From Pseudomonadota bacterium (GTDB taxonomy: Bacteria; Pseudomonadota; Alphaproteobacteria; Reyranellales; Reyranellaceae), in NCBI GenBank assembly GCA_023416135.1, contig JAEZIF010000385.1:1-17802 (forward strand): a stretch of DNA of 17,802 nucleotides, written 5' to 3'. Below, piece by piece: positions 1-6,460 of the stretch. Position numbers and translations under genes: made by a program. Below the pieces are notes generated by a model. The model made no database searches. It was not told where the DNA came from and saw only the letters and a program-made list of their open reading frames with translations. Numbering within the stretch: position 1 is the first letter of the stretch; the number at the start of each line of letters is the position of its first letter.

Positions 1-163
1 TGTGAAGCTAACACGACTCGCTCGTGCGACCTGGCGGATTCCACCTCTTGCTGTCGGTGCATTAGGTGGAAAACGAACATAAGATCGGGTCGCTCGCATT
101 TGTTGTAGGTGCGCTGACACGCAACACAACGTCCTGCAACCGGACGCGCACGAACGATTTCCA

Positions 164-179
164 GGTGCACCGGTGCACC
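164..179. repeat. 16-bp perfect palindrome (tandem GGTGCACC)
   Basis: The sequence is GGTGCACCGGTGCACC. It equals its own reverse complement and is also two tandem copies of the 8-bp palindrome GGTGCACC. It could be a protein-binding site or a small hairpin. There is no gene start close to it on the plus strand, and its function is unknown. Confidence 0.5.
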
Positions 180-197
180 CGACTCATCTCTGAATCA

Positions 198-291
198 GGC
201 TCCTCTCCCCCGCTAGGGGGAGAGGTTTGGGAGAGGGGGAGGCGCACATCGCTGCCCCCTCTCCTACCCTCTCCCCTTAACGGGGGAGAGG
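198..291. repeat. Three-hairpin dispersed repeat (REP/BIME-like), copy 1
   Basis: Three hairpins follow one another. The first has 10-bp arms CCTCTCCCCC (202-211) and GGGGGAGAGG (216-225) around GCTA. The second pairs 230-239 with 255-264 around a 15-nt loop. The third pairs 268-276 with 283-291 around a 6-nt loop. The outer ends are inverted copies of each other. The first 29 bases (198-226) recur exactly at 17763-17791, so this is a dispersed repeat. Short pyrimidine/purine hairpin elements like this are common between genes in many Proteobacteria. It could serve as a transcription end for the neighbouring minus-strand gene. There is no coding capacity and no visible target-site duplication. 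Confidence 0.75.
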
Positions 292-332
292 AACATGAGC
301 TGTGTCGACTCCAAAGTAGGGTACGGAGAAAG

Positions 333-797
333 CTACGCGGCCTTGGGCAGCACACCCGACACCTGGCGGATCGTGACGTTCACCCTGTTCCAGAAGTTGA
401 TCAGGGCGATGCTGAGGACGAGCTCGGCCAGCGCCTTCTCGTCGTAGTGCCTGGCCGCTTCGTTCCAGACCTCGTCGGGCACCGCATCGCCGCGGTCGTT
501 CAGGCGCGTTGCCGCTTCGGTCAGCGCCAGCGCCGCGCGCTCGGCGTCGGTGAAGTAGGGGGCCTCGCGCCAGGCGGCGACGGCGAACAGGCGATCGTCC
601 TTCTCGCCTGCCTTGCGGAGGTCGCGGGCATGCATCTCGACGCAGAGGCTGCAGCCGTTGATCTGGCTGGCGCGCAGCCGCACAAGCTCGAGAGTGGTGT
701 TCGGCACGCCGCCCTTGGCGATCGACGTCCCCAGGGCATTGAGGGCCTTCAGTGCCTCGGGAACCACGAAAACGGGGTTGGTCATCCGTGATTGCAT
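333..797 (-). CDS. Carboxymuconolactone decarboxylase family protein (AhpD-like)
   Basis: A cytoplasmic protein of 154 residues from the AhpD/carboxymuconolactone decarboxylase fold, whose members often act as thiol-based peroxidases. The signature is clear: Glu37, then CSLC with Cys49 and Cys52, His56, and LRKAG shortly after, matching the E...CxxC...HxxxLRxxG pattern of AhpD-like proteins. The start chosen is the ATG at 797, six bases after an AAAGGAG ribosome site (804-810); an ATG at 803 directly abuts that site and is less likely. The gene is divergent from an ECF sigma factor. ECF41-type sigma factors are classically encoded beside carboxymuconolactone decarboxylase, oxidoreductase or epimerase genes, which they control, and a matching promoter lies upstream at 845-871. 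Peroxide reduction is inferred from the CxxC motif; the true substrate is unknown. Confidence 0.9.
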   Translation of the reverse strand: MQSRMTNPVFVVPEALKALNALGTSIAKGGVPNTTLELVRLRASQINGCSLCVEMHARDLRKAGEKDDRLFAVAAWREAPYFTDAERAALALTEAATRLNDRGDAVPDEVWNEAARHYDEKALAELVLSIALINFWNRVNVTIRQVSGVLPKAA

Positions 798-809
798 GAT
801 CATCTCCTT

Positions 810-836
810 TGTCACATCGGCTGGGTCTCGGCCGTC
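810..836 (+). promoter_or_regulatory. ECF41-type promoter for the sigma factor gene
   Basis: TGTCACA (810-816), exactly 16 bases, then CGTC (833-836). This matches the promoter consensus I know for ECF41 sigma factors. Transcription would start near 843 and leave a leader of about 30 nt before the sigma gene start at 873, implying autoregulation. The -35 element touches the ribosome site of the divergent gene. Confidence 0.6.
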
Positions 837-844
837 ATGGGCAT

Positions 845-871
845 GACGAAACGCGACCGGGGAATGTGACC
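845..871 (-). promoter_or_regulatory. ECF41-type promoter for the AhpD-like gene
   Basis: Read on the minus strand: GGTCACA (871-865), exactly 16 bases, then CGTC (848-845). This is one mismatch from the ECF41 -35 consensus with the right spacing and -10. The start would fall near 838, about 40 nt before the AhpD-like gene. It faces and overlaps the plus-strand promoter. The two -10 elements form the palindrome CGTCATGGGCATGACG (833-848), and the outer arms GTCACAT (811-817) and ATGTGAC (864-870) share the same centre at 840.5. Confidence 0.6.
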
Positions 872-872
872 G

Positions 873-1736
873 ATGGAAAAAGAAAAATGGCTGGCCGAGC
901 AGTTCGAGACCCACCGCGACCATCTGCAGCGGGTCGCCTACCGCATGCTGGGTTCGACGGGCGAGGCGGATGACGCCGTCCAGGAGGCCTGGTTGCGGCT
1001 CAGCCGCTCGCAGCCCGCAGGCATCGAGAACCTTGGCGGCTGGCTGACCACGGTCGTGGCCCGCGTCTGCCTCGACACCCTGCGCTCGCGCAAGTCGCGG
1101 CGCGAGGAGCCGCTGGACGGCGAGCCGCAGCCGGCCCCAGGCCATGAGCGCTCGCTCGATCCCGAGCGCGAGGCCGAGCTGGCCGATTCCGTCGGCCTCG
1201 CGCTGCTCGTCGTCCTGGAAGCGCTGGCGCCGGCCGAGCGTGTGGCCTTCGTGCTGCACGACATGTTCGACCTGCCGTTCGAGGAGATCGCTCCCATCGT
1301 CGGGCGTTCGCCGACCGCTGCCCGTCAGCTTGCCAGCCGTGCCCGCCGCCGCGTGCGCGGGGGCAGGACGTCGTCTGACGTCGCCAGCCAGCGCCGGGTC
1401 GTCGATGCCTTCCTGGCGGCCGCCCGCAGCGGCGATATCGCGGGACTGCTGGCCGTCCTCGATCCCGACGTAGTCCTGCGGGCCGACCGCGCCGCCGTCC
1501 GCCTGGGCGACGTGACCGAGCTGCATGGCGCCGAGGCCGTGGCCGCCAACTTCAAGGGCAAGGCGCAGGCTGCGCGGCCTGCCCTGGTCGACGGCGCACT
1601 GGGCGTCGTCGTGGCACCGCAGGGCCGCCTCCTGCTGGTGCTCAACCTGACGTTCGCCGGCGACAGGATCGCGGCGATCGAGGTGGTTGCCGACCCCGAC
1701 CGGCTCGGGGCGTTGGACCTGTCCACCTTGCCCTAG
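873..1736 (+). CDS. ECF sigma factor with SnoaL-like C-terminal domain (ECF41/SigJ-like)
   Basis: An alternative RNA polymerase sigma factor of 287 residues. Region 2 spans about residues 8-75, with the core-binding segment EADDAVQEAWLRL. Region 4 spans about 112-163, with LAPAERVAFVLHDMF and the recognition helix around SPTAARQLASRARRR. Residues 172-285 form a SnoaL/NTF2-like extension that in this group modulates activity in place of a membrane anti-sigma factor; none is encoded nearby. The DGGGR/K signature of typical ECF41 extensions is not evident: the equivalent place reads RADRAAV (203-209). It may therefore belong to a sister group. The start follows a GGGGAA ribosome site (859-864). 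Mirrored promoters upstream suggest it controls itself and the AhpD-like gene. A 67-bp near-copy of its 3' end lies at 6377-6443. Confidence 0.92.
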   Translation: MEKEKWLAEQFETHRDHLQRVAYRMLGSTGEADDAVQEAWLRLSRSQPAGIENLGGWLTTVVARVCLDTLRSRKSRREEPLDGEPQPAPGHERSLDPEREAELADSVGLALLVVLEALAPAERVAFVLHDMFDLPFEEIAPIVGRSPTAARQLASRARRRVRGGRTSSDVASQRRVVDAFLAAARSGDIAGLLAVLDPDVVLRADRAAVRLGDVTELHGAEAVAANFKGKAQAARPALVDGALGVVVAPQGRLLLVLNLTFAGDRIAAIEVVADPDRLGALDLSTLP

Positions 1737-1754
1737 CCTCGTCGGAGCGATGGC

Positions 1755-2669
1755 TCAGCCGTTGGCCAGCCGTGTGCAGATATCGGTGATCAGGCCGCGC
1801 ATCCAGCGTTGGGCCGGCACCGCGTCGTGGCGCAGATGCCAGTAGAGTTTCCAGTCGAACGTGCCGCCGCCAATCGGCAGCGTCTGCAGGCGGAGCTTCT
1901 TGCGGCTATCGAAGTGCCGCGCGATACGCTCCGAGACCGACAGGGCCAGGCCGCTGCCCGCCACGACATGCAGCGCCACCAGCCAGTGCGGGATGGTTGC
2001 CACGACATTGCGTTCCAGACCGCGTGACCGCAGCGCCTCGTCGATGAACCGCACGTCCTCGGCATGCTGCGTCACGCGGATATGGCGAAGCTTCAGGAAG
2101 CGGTCGAGCGTAAGCGGCCGGCGGGCCGCGGCGTGGGTCCGGCTGATCGCGCACACCATGCGGTCCTTGAAGAGGTTCGACGACCGCACCGATTTCGAAT
2201 GCGACAAGAACGCGCTTACGGCGAGGTCCACCGAGCCGTCCTCCAGCGCCTTCAGCGTCTCGGCCGCGGACAGATGCCGGATGACGACCGAGATTCCCGG
2301 CGCTTCCTTGTCGAGCTCGGCCAGGATCGCCGGCAGTAGCAGGAGCTCGTTCGAATCGCTGATGCGGATCACGAAGCTGTCCGTGGCCTCGCGCGGCGAA
2401 AAATGCGGCTTGCTCTGAAACACGCCCTGCACCTGGCGGATGGCATCGCGCACTGGGCCGATGAGCTCGAGCGCGCGCGAGGTGGGCTCCATGCCGCGCG
2501 CCGTCCGGATCAGCAGGGGATCGCCGAAGCGGTGGCGCAGCCGGCCCAGCGCATGGCTTACCGCGGACTGGCTCAGCCCCAGCGACTTGGCGGCGTTGGT
2601 GACGTGGCCCTCCGTCATCAAGGCGTCGAAGACCAGCAGGAGCTGGACGTCCATGGCCCTCGGGTTCAC
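1755..2669 (-). CDS. LysR-type transcriptional regulator
   Basis: A DNA-binding regulator of up to 304 residues. The N-terminal winged helix-turn-helix covers about residues 6-65, with the family segment AAKSLGLSQSAVSHALGRLR. The rest is a LysR substrate-binding domain resembling the NodD/NahR branch, whose members often sense aromatic or other organic acids. The start is either GTG at 2669, after GGGGCGGCC, or ATG at 2654, which gives the usual MD-x-x-LL-x-VFDAL opening; I cannot decide between them. It converges on the sigma gene (18 bp apart) and diverges from the glutathione transferase operon, which it probably controls through the ATCAT-N11-ATGAT site at 2693-2713. The inducer is unknown. 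Confidence 0.93.
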   Translation of the reverse strand: MNPRAMDVQLLLVFDALMTEGHVTNAAKSLGLSQSAVSHALGRLRHRFGDPLLIRTARGMEPTSRALELIGPVRDAIRQVQGVFQSKPHFSPREATDSFVIRISDSNELLLLPAILAELDKEAPGISVVIRHLSAAETLKALEDGSVDLAVSAFLSHSKSVRSSNLFKDRMVCAISRTHAAARRPLTLDRFLKLRHIRVTQHAEDVRFIDEALRSRGLERNVVATIPHWLVALHVVAGSGLALSVSERIARHFDSRKKLRLQTLPIGGGTFDWKLYWHLRHDAVPAQRWMRGLITDICTRLANG

Positions 2670-2692
2670 GGCCGCCCCGCGAAGGGCTGGGC

Positions 2693-2713
2693 ATCATTAT
2701 GAAGCGGCATGAT
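2693..2713. promoter_or_regulatory. Putative LysR operator (T-N11-A dyad)
   Basis: ATCAT (2693-2697) and ATGAT (2709-2713) are perfect inverted arms separated by 11 bases, giving the T-N11-A core typical of LysR sites. The site lies just upstream of the LysR gene's own start and upstream of the divergent operon. It overlaps an ATG at 2709 that would otherwise extend the glutathione transferase, which argues for the later TTG start. Confidence 0.5.
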
Positions 2714-2733
2714 GATCGGATGCTCTGCATGCA

Positions 2734-2762
2734 TTGGACGACAGATTGCTCGGGACCATAGC
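2734..2762 (+). promoter_or_regulatory. Candidate activator-dependent promoter for the operon
   Basis: TTGGAC (2734-2739), 17 bases, then CATAGC (2757-2762). The -35 is good and the -10 poor, as expected for a promoter that needs an activator. If the start is near 2769, the T-N11-A dyad is centred near -66, the usual place for a LysR recognition site. This is a by-eye assignment only. Confidence 0.3.
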
Positions 2763-2807
2763 ATCGATCGTGAGGAAACGACGCAAGCCCCGGAAGCGGA
2801 AGATCCC

Positions 2808-3503
2808 TTGATAGACCTCTACTATTGGCCCACGCCGAATGGCTGGAAGGTCACGATCATGCTGATGGAGTGCGGCCTGCCGCATCGCGTCGTGCCCGTG
2901 AACATCCGCCAGGGCGACCAGTTCGCGGCCGAATTCGCACGCTGGAGTCCGAACAACAGGATCCCGGCGATCGTCGACCACGATGCCGGCGAGGGAGACG
3001 AGCCGCTCCCGGTGTTCGAGAGCGGCGCCATCCTGGTCTATCTCGCGGAGAAGACCGGCCGGTTCCTGCCGACCGCCCCGCGGGTGCGCAAGATAGTGCT
3101 CGAATGGCTGTTCTGGCAGGTCGGCGGGCTGGGGCCGATGGCGGGGCAGAACGGGCACTTCCTGCTGTATGCGCCGGAGAAGATCCCCTACGCCGTCCAG
3201 CGCTACGGCGAGGAGGTGCGGCGCCTCTACCGCGTGCTGGACGGGCAGCTCGCGCGGACGGGCGCATTCGTGGCCGGCGATTATTCGATCGCCGACATCG
3301 CCATCTTTCCCTGGATCGTCACGCACAAGGCCCAGGGCCTCAGCCTGGCCGATCATCCTCACATCCAGCGCTGGTTCGGCGAGATGCGGGCGCGTCCGGC
3401 CGTCGCGGCCGGCATGGATGTGCTGCGCCAGTCGAGAACGCTGACGGCGAAGAAGGAGGAACCCCTCGTGGCGGCCGGTTCGGCGCGCGACGCGCAGGGA
3501 TGA
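2808..3503 (+). CDS. yfcG: YfcG-like (Nu-class) glutathione transferase / disulfide-bond oxidoreductase
   Basis: A cytosolic glutathione-dependent oxidoreductase of 231 residues. The N-terminal thioredoxin-like domain (about 1-85) opens MIDLYYWPTPNGWK when TTG is read as Met, so Thr9 and Asn11, the glutathione-contacting residues of E. coli YfcG, fall at the same numbers. FESGAILVYLAEKTG follows, and the all-helical domain carries LEWLFWQVGGLGPMAGQN and YSIADIAIFPW. The TTG at 2808 follows GCGGAAG (2796-2802). An ATG at 2709 would add 33 residues unlike the family and lies inside the putative operator, so I reject it. It is the first gene of an operon with the Bug receptor, isomerase-like protein and CoA-transferase. 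YfcG itself acts on disulfides of glutathione; a role on the operon's substrate is inference. Confidence 0.88.
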   Translation: MIDLYYWPTPNGWKVTIMLMECGLPHRVVPVNIRQGDQFAAEFARWSPNNRIPAIVDHDAGEGDEPLPVFESGAILVYLAEKTGRFLPTAPRVRKIVLEWLFWQVGGLGPMAGQNGHFLLYAPEKIPYAVQRYGEEVRRLYRVLDGQLARTGAFVAGDYSIADIAIFPWIVTHKAQGLSLADHPHIQRWFGEMRARPAVAAGMDVLRQSRTLTAKKEEPLVAAGSARDAQG

Positions 3504-3556
3504 CGGGCGAGCACAAGAAGCAAGGCAAGGCAACGAGACCGGAGGAGACCACAGAC

Positions 3557-4543
3557 ATGCCTGGACATCGCATTCGTAGACGCGCCGTCCTCGGGACGGC
3601 CGCGGCTTTCCTGCTGCCGGCGGGGTCGGCGGGCGCGCAGCCGGCCGCATGGCGGGCGCGGCCGGTGAAGATCTTCGTCGGCTTTCCGGCGGGCGGCGGG
3701 GCGGACGCCGTCGCGCGGGTGATCGCCAAGCGGCTGTCGGAACTCTGGGGGCAGCCGGTCGTCGTCGACAACAAGCCCGGCGCCAGCACCATGATCGCTT
3801 CGGAGGCCGTGGCGCGCTCGGCGCCCGACGGCTACACGCTGCTGCTCGCCGTCAGCAATCACACCAGCAATCCGGCGCTGTTCACCCGCGTGCCCTATGA
3901 CACGCGACGGGACTTCACGCCGATCATCATGATCGGCGCCGCGCCGGCGGTCCTGGTCGTCAATCCCGGTCTGCCGGCCAAGTCGATGCCTGAGCTCCTG
4001 GCACTCCTGCGCGAGAAGCCGGGCAAGCTCACCTATGCCTCGGCGGGCAATGGCAGCATCGGCCACCTGGCTGGCGAAACGCTGAAGCAGAAGGCCGGCG
4101 TCGACATGGTGCATGTCCCGTACAAGGGGACGGCGCCTGCCGAGACGGACCTGATGGGCGGCTTCGTCGATGTCATGTTCACCGGTACCGTCACGGCGCT
4201 TCCGCAGATCAAGGCAGGACGGATGCGCGCCATCGCGGTCGGCAGCCGGAAGCGTCTGGCCTTGCTGCCCGACCTTCCGACCGTCGACGAGGCGGGTGTG
4301 CCGGGCTTCGAATCCGGCATCTGGTACGGCCTGCTCGGTCCGGCCGGCCTGCCGACCGGCATCACGGAGAAGATCAATCAGGACGTCGTGAAGGTCCTCC
4401 AGGAGGACGAGGTCAGCTCGCGGCTGCTCGCGCTGGGCGCGGCGCCGATCGGCAATTCGCCCGCCGAGTTTGGCCGCCAGATCGAGGAGGAGATCGTGAG
4501 CGTCGAGAAGCTGGTCAAGGCCGCCGGGATCAGCGGGGAGTAG
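3557..4543 (+). CDS. Bug/TctC-family periplasmic solute-binding protein
   Basis: A periplasmic receptor of 328 residues in the tripartite tricarboxylate receptor (Bug) family, which binds small carboxylates or related solutes. It begins with RIRRRAVLGTAAAFLLP..AGA, a signal peptide with twin arginines that may use the Tat route, cleaved near residue 27. The mature part shows family hallmarks: PVKIFVGFPAGGGADAVAR, VVVDNKPGAS, the APDGYTLL segment, and LPDLPTVDEAGVPGF. The start follows GGAGGAGA (3541-3548) with an 8-nt gap; an in-frame ATG at 3500 overlapping the previous stop would spoil the signal peptide. No TctA/TctB membrane partners are in the window, as is usual for orphan Bug genes. 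It is cotranscribed with the downstream isomerase-like gene, only 4 bp away. Confidence 0.92.
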   Translation: MPGHRIRRRAVLGTAAAFLLPAGSAGAQPAAWRARPVKIFVGFPAGGGADAVARVIAKRLSELWGQPVVVDNKPGASTMIASEAVARSAPDGYTLLLAVSNHTSNPALFTRVPYDTRRDFTPIIMIGAAPAVLVVNPGLPAKSMPELLALLREKPGKLTYASAGNGSIGHLAGETLKQKAGVDMVHVPYKGTAPAETDLMGGFVDVMFTGTVTALPQIKAGRMRAIAVGSRKRLALLPDLPTVDEAGVPGFESGIWYGLLGPAGLPTGITEKINQDVVKVLQEDEVSSRLLALGAAPIGNSPAEFGRQIEEEIVSVEKLVKAAGISGE

Positions 4544-4547
4544 CAGG

Positions 4548-5183
4548 ATGAGGACGCTCGAGTTCTTTTTCGACTTCTCCAGCCCGTGGACCTACATGGC
4601 CTACACGCAGGTGGAAGCGCTGGGCCGTGATACCGGAGCGGCGCTGGTCTGGCGTCCATTCTATGTTGCGGCCGTGTTCCGCGGCATCAACCACAACGTG
4701 GCGGCGATGCGTGCGCAGCCGGTTCCGGCCAAGCTTGCCTACTACCGGATCGACATGAGCCGCTGGGCCGACCGTCTCGGCATCCGGATCGGCCGCCCGC
4801 CGGTCTACGGCAACGGCTCCAAGCCGCTCAACAGTGCCCGTGCCCTGCGCGGCGCGTTCCATGCCATCGATCATGGCCGGATCTCCGAATATGCCGGCGC
4901 GGTGTTCCGGGCCTACTGGGAAGACCTCGAGGACGTATCCGATCCCGCCGTTCTCGCGGCCTGCGCCAGGAAGGCGGGGCTCGATCCGGCGGCGTTCGCC
5001 GCGGGCCTCGACGCGCCGGAGAACCGGACGAGGCTGGAGCAGAACACCGGGGAGCTGATCGGCCGCGGCGGCTTCGGCACGCCGACCTTCTTCGTCGACC
5101 GGACCGGCATGTTCTTCGGCAACGATCGATTGGATTTCGTGCGCGAGGCGCTCGTCAGCCCCTCCGTCGACAAGGGAGCGTGA
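4548..5183 (+). CDS. 2-hydroxychromene-2-carboxylate isomerase family (DsbA/GST kappa-like)
   Basis: A cytosolic thioredoxin-fold protein of 211 residues. NahD-type members isomerise 2-hydroxychromene-2-carboxylate with glutathione in naphthalene breakdown; relatives are kappa-class glutathione transferases. The N-terminus FFFDFSSPWTYMAY holds the Ser-Pro motif, with Ser12 in the place of the catalytic serine. A helical insertion occupies about residues 60-165, and the C-terminal strand motif is GGFGTPTFFVD followed by MFFGNDRLDFV. The usual length is about 200. It follows GGGGAG (4537-4542), 4 bp after the Bug gene and 3 bp before the CoA-transferase. No ring-cleavage dioxygenase is present, so a naphthalene role is not supported; a glutathione-assisted isomerisation of another acid is a better guess. 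Confidence 0.88.
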   Translation: MRTLEFFFDFSSPWTYMAYTQVEALGRDTGAALVWRPFYVAAVFRGINHNVAAMRAQPVPAKLAYYRIDMSRWADRLGIRIGRPPVYGNGSKPLNSARALRGAFHAIDHGRISEYAGAVFRAYWEDLEDVSDPAVLAACARKAGLDPAAFAAGLDAPENRTRLEQNTGELIGRGGFGTPTFFVDRTGMFFGNDRLDFVREALVSPSVDKGA

Positions 5184-5186
5184 GCG

Positions 5187-6365
5187 ATGCTGCCGCTGTC
5201 AGGCGTCAAGGTGCTCGACCTCAGCCGCGTGCTGGCGGGGCCGTACTGCTGCTCCCTGCTGGGTGAGATGGGTGCCGAGGTGATCAAGGTCGAACGTCCG
5301 GGAGTCGGCGACGAGAACCGCAAGTGGGGCAAGCTGTGGCACGGCCGCAGCCTCGACTTCATGAACGTCAACCGCAACAAGCGCGGCATCACCATCAACC
5401 TCTCGCAGGCGGAGGGCCAGGAGATCGTGCGGCGGCTGGCGGCCGGGTCCGATGTCCTCGTCGAGAGTTTCATTCCCGGCACGCTGGAGAAGTACGGGCT
5501 GGGATACGAGACGCTCGGGCCGCTCAATCCACGCCTCGTCTACTGCTCGATCTCCGCCTTCGGCGATCGCGGTCCGTTGCGGCAGAAACCGGGCTACGAC
5601 GGCAGCATCCAGGCCTTCAGCGGCCTGATGGACATGACCGGCGAGGCCGACGGCGGCCCGGTGAGGAGCGGCGCATCGGTCGTCGACATGGGCACGGGCA
5701 TCGCCGCGTACGGCGCAGTGGTCACCGCCCTGATGGCTCGCCACGCGACCGGCAAGGGGCAGAAGGTGACGGCATCGCTGCTGCAGACGGCGCTGGCGTT
5801 CCTCGGCTCGCATGCCGCCAGTTCGCGCATGACCGGCTACCGGCCGGCCCGCGCCGGCGCGGGCGTCAGCCATGTGGTGCCCTATGGCGCCTTCACGACA
5901 CGGGACTCCCACGTGGTGACCGGAGCGCTCAACCAGCAGAGCTGGCGCAGGCTTTGCCAGGTGCTGGGATGCGAGGAGCTCTGTGCCGACCCGCGCTTCC
6001 GCGAGATCGGCGATCGCGTCGCCAACCGCAAGGCTCTCGACGCGATCCTGAACGGTGTGTTCGCGCGGCGCACGACCGAGGAGTGGGTGGCCCTCTTCGA
6101 TGAAGCCGGCCTGGTGATCTCGCCGGTCAACACCCTGGAACAGGTGCTCGCCCACCCGCAGGTCGATGCCAACGGCATGATGGTCGGCGTCGATCACGCC
6201 TGCGGTCCGCTCGACCTCGTCGGTGCGCCGATGTCGTTCGCTCAATGGGATTCGAGGCCCCGGTCCGCGCCGCCCGACCTCGGAGAGCACACCGACGAGA
6301 TCCTCGCGTCGATCGGCTACGCCGCCGCGGACATCGAGTCCCTGAAGGCCGGCGGCGTCGTGTAG
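5187..6365 (+). CDS. Class III (CaiB/BaiF) CoA-transferase, operon copy
   Basis: A 392-residue enzyme that moves CoA between acyl-CoA and a free carboxylic acid by way of an aspartyl anhydride/thioester. The opening LSGVKVLDLSRVLAGPYCCS, GAEVIKVERPG, NRNKRGITINL and the catalytic Asp167 in SVVDMGTG are all present. GKGQKVTASLLQTAL and the C-terminal EHTDEILASIGY also fit the family. The length is standard. The start follows GGGAG (5174-5178) by 8 nt. It ends the operon of glutathione transferase, Bug receptor and isomerase-like protein, so it presumably activates the acid they import or rearrange. The specificity of this family (formyl, carnitine, mesaconyl, succinyl and others) cannot be read from motifs. 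Confidence 0.93.
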   Translation: MLPLSGVKVLDLSRVLAGPYCCSLLGEMGAEVIKVERPGVGDENRKWGKLWHGRSLDFMNVNRNKRGITINLSQAEGQEIVRRLAAGSDVLVESFIPGTLEKYGLGYETLGPLNPRLVYCSISAFGDRGPLRQKPGYDGSIQAFSGLMDMTGEADGGPVRSGASVVDMGTGIAAYGAVVTALMARHATGKGQKVTASLLQTALAFLGSHAASSRMTGYRPARAGAGVSHVVPYGAFTTRDSHVVTGALNQQSWRRLCQVLGCEELCADPRFREIGDRVANRKALDAILNGVFARRTTEEWVALFDEAGLVISPVNTLEQVLAHPQVDANGMMVGVDHACGPLDLVGAPMSFAQWDSRPRSAPPDLGEHTDEILASIGYAAADIESLKAGGVV

Positions 6366-6376
6366 CGCTGGCGGCT

Positions 6377-6443
6377 GGATCGCCGCGATCGAGGTGGTTG
6401 CCGACTCCGGCCGACTCGGGGCATTGGACTCGTCCATCTTGCC
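6377..6443 (+). pseudogene. Relic of the 3' end of an ECF sigma factor gene
   Basis: These 67 bases align without gaps to 1666-1732, the last codons of the intact ECF sigma gene, at 59 of 67 positions. The translation I-A-A-I-E-V-V-A-D is kept and then G-R-L-G-A-L-D. The stop codon of the sigma gene is not conserved. The relic starts 11 bp after the CoA-transferase stop and ends 17 bp before the start of a broken glutathione transferase gene. It is a decayed fragment of a paralogous sigma gene whose 5' part was deleted, or a small duplicated piece. Confidence 0.8.
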
Positions 6444-6460
6444 GCAGCCGGAGAATTGCC

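Larger units (their letters stand above)
1..332. other. Non-coding left end of window
   Basis: No convincing gene lies here. The reading frames that cross it have low-complexity arginine/serine/proline-rich translations and run through the hairpin repeat, so they look like chance frames. The stretch holds a 16-bp palindrome at 164-179 and a three-hairpin repeat at 198-291. The repeat lies about 40 bp beyond the stop codon of the minus-strand carboxymuconolactone decarboxylase-like gene and could act as its terminator. I see nothing recognisable in 1-160 apart from a weak imperfect hairpin around 100-130. Confidence 0.6.

Noticed and set aside
100..130. An imperfect hairpin as a structured RNA or riboswitch
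   Set aside because: Only short stems with bulges; no conserved RNA motif and no gene immediately downstream.
198..291. The hairpin cluster as a CRISPR array
   Set aside because: The repeats are inverted and contiguous, with no regular spacers and no cas gene.
333..1526. A 397-codon minus-strand frame that would fuse the AhpD-like protein to a long N-terminal extension
   Set aside because: The extension is antisense to the ECF sigma gene and has shadow-type composition. A strong ribosome site and promoter place the start at 797.
4548..5183. The isomerase-like gene as evidence of naphthalene degradation
   Set aside because: No dioxygenase, ring-cleavage or aldolase genes accompany it, and the family is widespread outside that pathway.
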